In this document: positions 45,520 through 47,241 of the stretch, piece by piece
Position numbering within the stretch: the stretch's first letter is position 1
Layout: each line of letters opens with the position of its first letter
The notes under the pieces: generated by a model
Databases searched by the model: none
What the model was told of the DNA's origin: nothing
Seen by the model: only the letters and a program-made list of their open reading frames with translations
Made by a program: the position numbers and the translations under genes
DNA from: Deltaproteobacteria bacterium CG03_land_8_20_14_0_80_45_14
Lineage (GTDB): Bacteria > Desulfobacterota > BSN033 > UBA1163
DNA: 47,241 bases
Direction of reading: 5' to 3'
NCBI GenBank assembly: GCA_002780715.1
Contig: PEUO01000234.1
Coordinates: 1 to 47,241 of the forward strand

Positions 45520-46275
45520 ATGCTGGCAAAACGGATTATCCCCTGTCTGGATGTAAAAAGCGGAAGGGTAGTGAAAGGAACTCAGTTTGTAGACCTGAAG
45601 GATGCCGGCGATCCGGTTGAGAATGCCAAGGTTTATGACGAGCAGGGTGCGGATGAAATCGCCTTTTTAGATATCACGGCTTCGTATGAGGAGAGGGATA
45701 TTCTTATTGATATTGTTCGCAGGACAGCGGAGGAAATCTTTATTCCTCTCACGGTAGGAGGCGGGGTCAGACGTTTGGAGGATATTCGGAAACTTCTTAA
45801 AGCTGGAGCGGATAAGGTATCGATCAATACGGCTGCAGTCAGGGATCCATCTTTTGTAGAAAGGGCCTCGAAACGTTTTGGGAGCCAGTGTATTGTCATC
45901 GCCATTGATGCAAAAAGAAAAGGGGAGAGCTGGGAAATTTTCACCCATGGAGGAAAGGTTCCCACAGGAATAGATGCAGTTCTTTGGGCAAAGAGAGTGG
46001 AGGAAATGGGAGCGGGCGAGATCTTACTGACGAGCATGGATCGGGATGGAACAAAGGATGGCTACGACATTGAATTGACACGAATCATTTCAGAGCAGGT
46101 GAGTATCCCTGTCATTGCCTCTGGGGGTGTTGGTAAACTTGAGCATCTTTATGAAGGACTGGTTTTTGGAAAGGCTGATGCAGTGCTTGCAGCATCCATT
46201 TTCCATTATCGGGAATATACCGTTGCTCAGGTCAAATCGTTTCTGAAAGAAAGGGGAGTCGTCGTTAGACTCTAA
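45520..46275 (+). CDS. hisF: imidazole glycerol phosphate synthase, cyclase subunit HisF
   Basis: The 251-residue TIM barrel starts [20 protein letters not shown] (catalytic Asp), with [41 protein letters not shown] (second catalytic Asp) and [14 protein letters not shown]. It uses ammonia from HisH to form imidazoleglycerol phosphate and AICAR. It ends the his genes visible here. Confidence 0.97.
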   Translation: MLAKRIIPCLDVKSGRVVKGTQFVDLKDAGDPVENAKVYDEQGADEIAFLDITASYEERDILIDIVRRTAEEIFIPLTVGGGVRRLEDIRKLLKAGADKVSINTAAVRDPSFVERASKRFGSQCIVIAIDAKRKGESWEIFTHGGKVPTGIDAVLWAKRVEEMGAGEILLTSMDRDGTKDGYDIELTRIISEQVSIPVIASGGVGKLEHLYEGLVFGKADAVLAASIFHYREYTVAQVKSFLKERGVVVRL

Positions 46276-46293
46276 ATGAAGGGTTCCGGTGGC

Positions 46294-46375
46294 CTAGGGT
46301 TCGAGGGTTCAGGTGAAAACCTCTAAAAATTAATTTTACTCGAATCCTTGAACCCTTGAATCCTTGAACCCTTAG
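46294..46375. repeat. GGGTTC/GAACCC inverted repeat between hisF and pgpA
   Basis: CTAGGGTTCGAGGGTTCAGG (46294-46313) faces a run of CCTTGAAcCC/TCCTTGAACCC units ending CTTAG (46341-46375). Each arm repeats GGGTTC or its complement two to four times, so several pairings are possible. Confidence 0.65.
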
Positions 46376-46377
46376 AT

Positions 46378-46830
46378 ATGATCAGCCGTTTCTTCCTATT
46401 TGTTGCTACGGGTTTTGGCGTGGGTTACTCTCCCATTGCCCCAGGGACTCTGGGAACCCTCATCGCCCTCCCTCTCTATTATTTTCTTTCAGAAATTTCT
46501 TCACCCCTCTATGAAATCACTCTCATCGGTTTTTTCTTTCTCTCCGTTTGGATTTCAGAAAATGCTGAGATATTTTTTGGGAAAAAAGATGATCAAAGGA
46601 TCGTCATCGATGAGATGATGGGTTTTCTCATCACCATGCTCTGGGTTCCCAAAACAACTCGCTTCATCCTTATCGGTTTTTTTCTCTTCCGGTTTTTCGA
46701 TATTCTCAAACCATTTCCTATCCGCCGTCTTGAGAAAAAATTTAAGGGAGGATTTGGGGTCGTGTTAGATGATGTGATGGCAGGGGTCTATGGGAATATC
46801 ATTCTTCATTTTTTATACACTATAATATAG
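46378..46830 (+). CDS. pgpA: phosphatidylglycerophosphatase A
   Basis: The 150-residue membrane protein has FGVGYSPIAPGTLGTL, IVIDEMMGFLI, LFRFFDILKPFPI and VVLDDVMAGVYGNII, the complete PgpA set, with three or four hydrophobic segments. It makes phosphatidylglycerol from its phosphate. In many genomes pgpA and cinA are neighbours, as here. Confidence 0.95.
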   Translation: MISRFFLFVATGFGVGYSPIAPGTLGTLIALPLYYFLSEISSPLYEITLIGFFFLSVWISENAEIFFGKKDDQRIVIDEMMGFLITMLWVPKTTRFILIGFFLFRFFDILKPFPIRRLEKKFKGGFGVVLDDVMAGVYGNIILHFLYTII

Positions 46831-46843
46831 GCCCATTATTGCC

Positions 46844-46943
46844 TGTCATTCCGGGCTTGACTGAGCCTGCCCCGTACTTGATACGGGGGAATCCAGTTCT
46901 TTTCTGGATTCACACTGGAGTTTACCCCGTACTTGATACGGGG
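46844..46943. repeat. tandem copies of CCCCGTACTTGATACGGGG in the pgpA-cinA spacer
   Basis: The 19-bp imperfect palindrome CCCCGTACTTGATACGGGG occurs at 46870-46888 and again at 46925-46943, with GTCATTCCGGGC before it and GAATCCAG...CTGGATTC between. It is another member of the GTCATnC... repeat class, in a variant with direct copies. Confidence 0.75.
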
Positions 46944-47004
46944 CGGGAAGGACCTGCTTTATCACGATTAATTTCGTCATCATATAGATGGAAAGGATTT
47001 ATCC

Positions 47005-47241
47005 ATGAAGAAATTAGAAAAGATCATTGGAGATTATTTGAGAGAAAGGGGATGGACGGTCTCGATTGCAGAATCTTGTACGGGAGGATTAATTTGCGAT
47101 CTTATCACCAATGTGCCAGGGAGCTCCGACTACTTTGAGGGAGGAATGGTTACCTACAGCAACGAATCAAAGGCAAGGCACTTAGGAATTCCACTGGATG
47201 ATATCAAGAGGTACGGAGCTGTGAGTCCACAGGTGGCGAGG
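47005..47241 (+). CDS. CinA C-terminal domain protein (nicotinamide-nucleotide amidase, PncC), truncated by window end
   Basis: The frame starts MKKLEKIIGDYLRERGWTVS and contains IAESCTGGLICDLITNVPGS, GGMVTYSNESK and YGAVSPQVA, the signature of the CinA C-terminal (PncC) domain. It starts at this domain, so it is a stand-alone PncC-type protein and lacks the CinA N-terminal MoCF-like domain. It deamidates nicotinamide mononucleotide. GGAAAGGA before the ATG is the ribosome site. The window ends after 79 codons. Confidence 0.94.
   Translation, partial: MKKLEKIIGDYLRERGWTVSIAESCTGGLICDLITNVPGSSDYFEGGMVTYSNESKARHLGIPLDDIKRYGAVSPQVAR

Overview
The window looks like part of the chromosome of a Gram-negative bacterium. 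The kdsA/kdsC lipopolysaccharide genes, the YidC with a long periplasmic domain and pgpA support this. The run coaE-rho-rpmE-DUF1385-prfA-prmC-murA-hisD-hisB is an order I associate with Deltaproteobacteria-like (Desulfobacterota) genomes; that taxonomic placement is inference. The replication origin very probably lies inside the window. Genes left of about 23.8 kb are all on the minus strand and genes right of 24.0 kb all on the plus strand, the switch is flanked by rpmH and gyrA/dnaA, a consensus DnaA box sits between gyrA and dnaA, and a perfect parS site lies 5 kb to the left.

Layout. (1) 1-13.95 kb, all minus strand, is a defence/accessory island. It holds a truncated winged-helix regulator with two tandem operators, a very compact five-gene cluster (Panacea-domain protein, PemK-like protein, two DUF488 proteins, dual-OB protein), and a type I restriction-modification system (hsdR, hsdM, hsdS) with an AAA ATPase/DUF4143 gene between hsdR and hsdM. 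Upstream are a RadC protein with an extra N-terminal winged helix, an XRE-regulator/nucleotidyltransferase pair, and gene fossils that include an old hsdM 5' end. (2) 13.95-19.2 kb holds a GC-rich, probably transferred TPP-dependent enzyme gene, a vapBC-type toxin-antitoxin pair with a clear operator, and a B12-binding radical SAM/metallo-beta-lactamase pair whose start codon lies inside parS. (3) 19.2-23.76 kb is the conserved mnmE-jag-yidC-yidD-rnpA-rpmH block. (4) 24-34.5 kb is gyrA-dnaA-dnaN-gyrB-coaE-rho-rpmE, with no recF between dnaN and gyrB. (5) 34.7-47.2 kb is a long plus-strand series: DUF1385, prfA, prmC, murA, hisD, hisB, hisH, kdsA, kdsC, a secreted protein of unknown function, hisA, hisF, pgpA and the start of a CinA/PncC gene.

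Functionally, region 3-5 combines replication (DnaA, beta clamp, gyrase), translation and its termination (L34, L31, RF1 and its methyltransferase PrmC, tRNA modification by MnmE, RNase P), membrane protein insertion (YidC, YidD), cell-wall and LPS precursors (MurA, KdsA, KdsC), phospholipid and CoA synthesis, and histidine synthesis interleaved with KDO synthesis.

A striking feature of the right half is that nearly every intergenic spacer carries its own palindromic or REP/MITE-like element, and several share the pattern GTCATnCYGAA...TTCRGnATCTC arranged head to head. No tRNA, rRNA, CRISPR array or transposase gene was seen. The most promising candidate for an undescribed system is the Panacea / PemK-like / DUF488 / DUF488 / dual-OB gene cluster at 616-3747.
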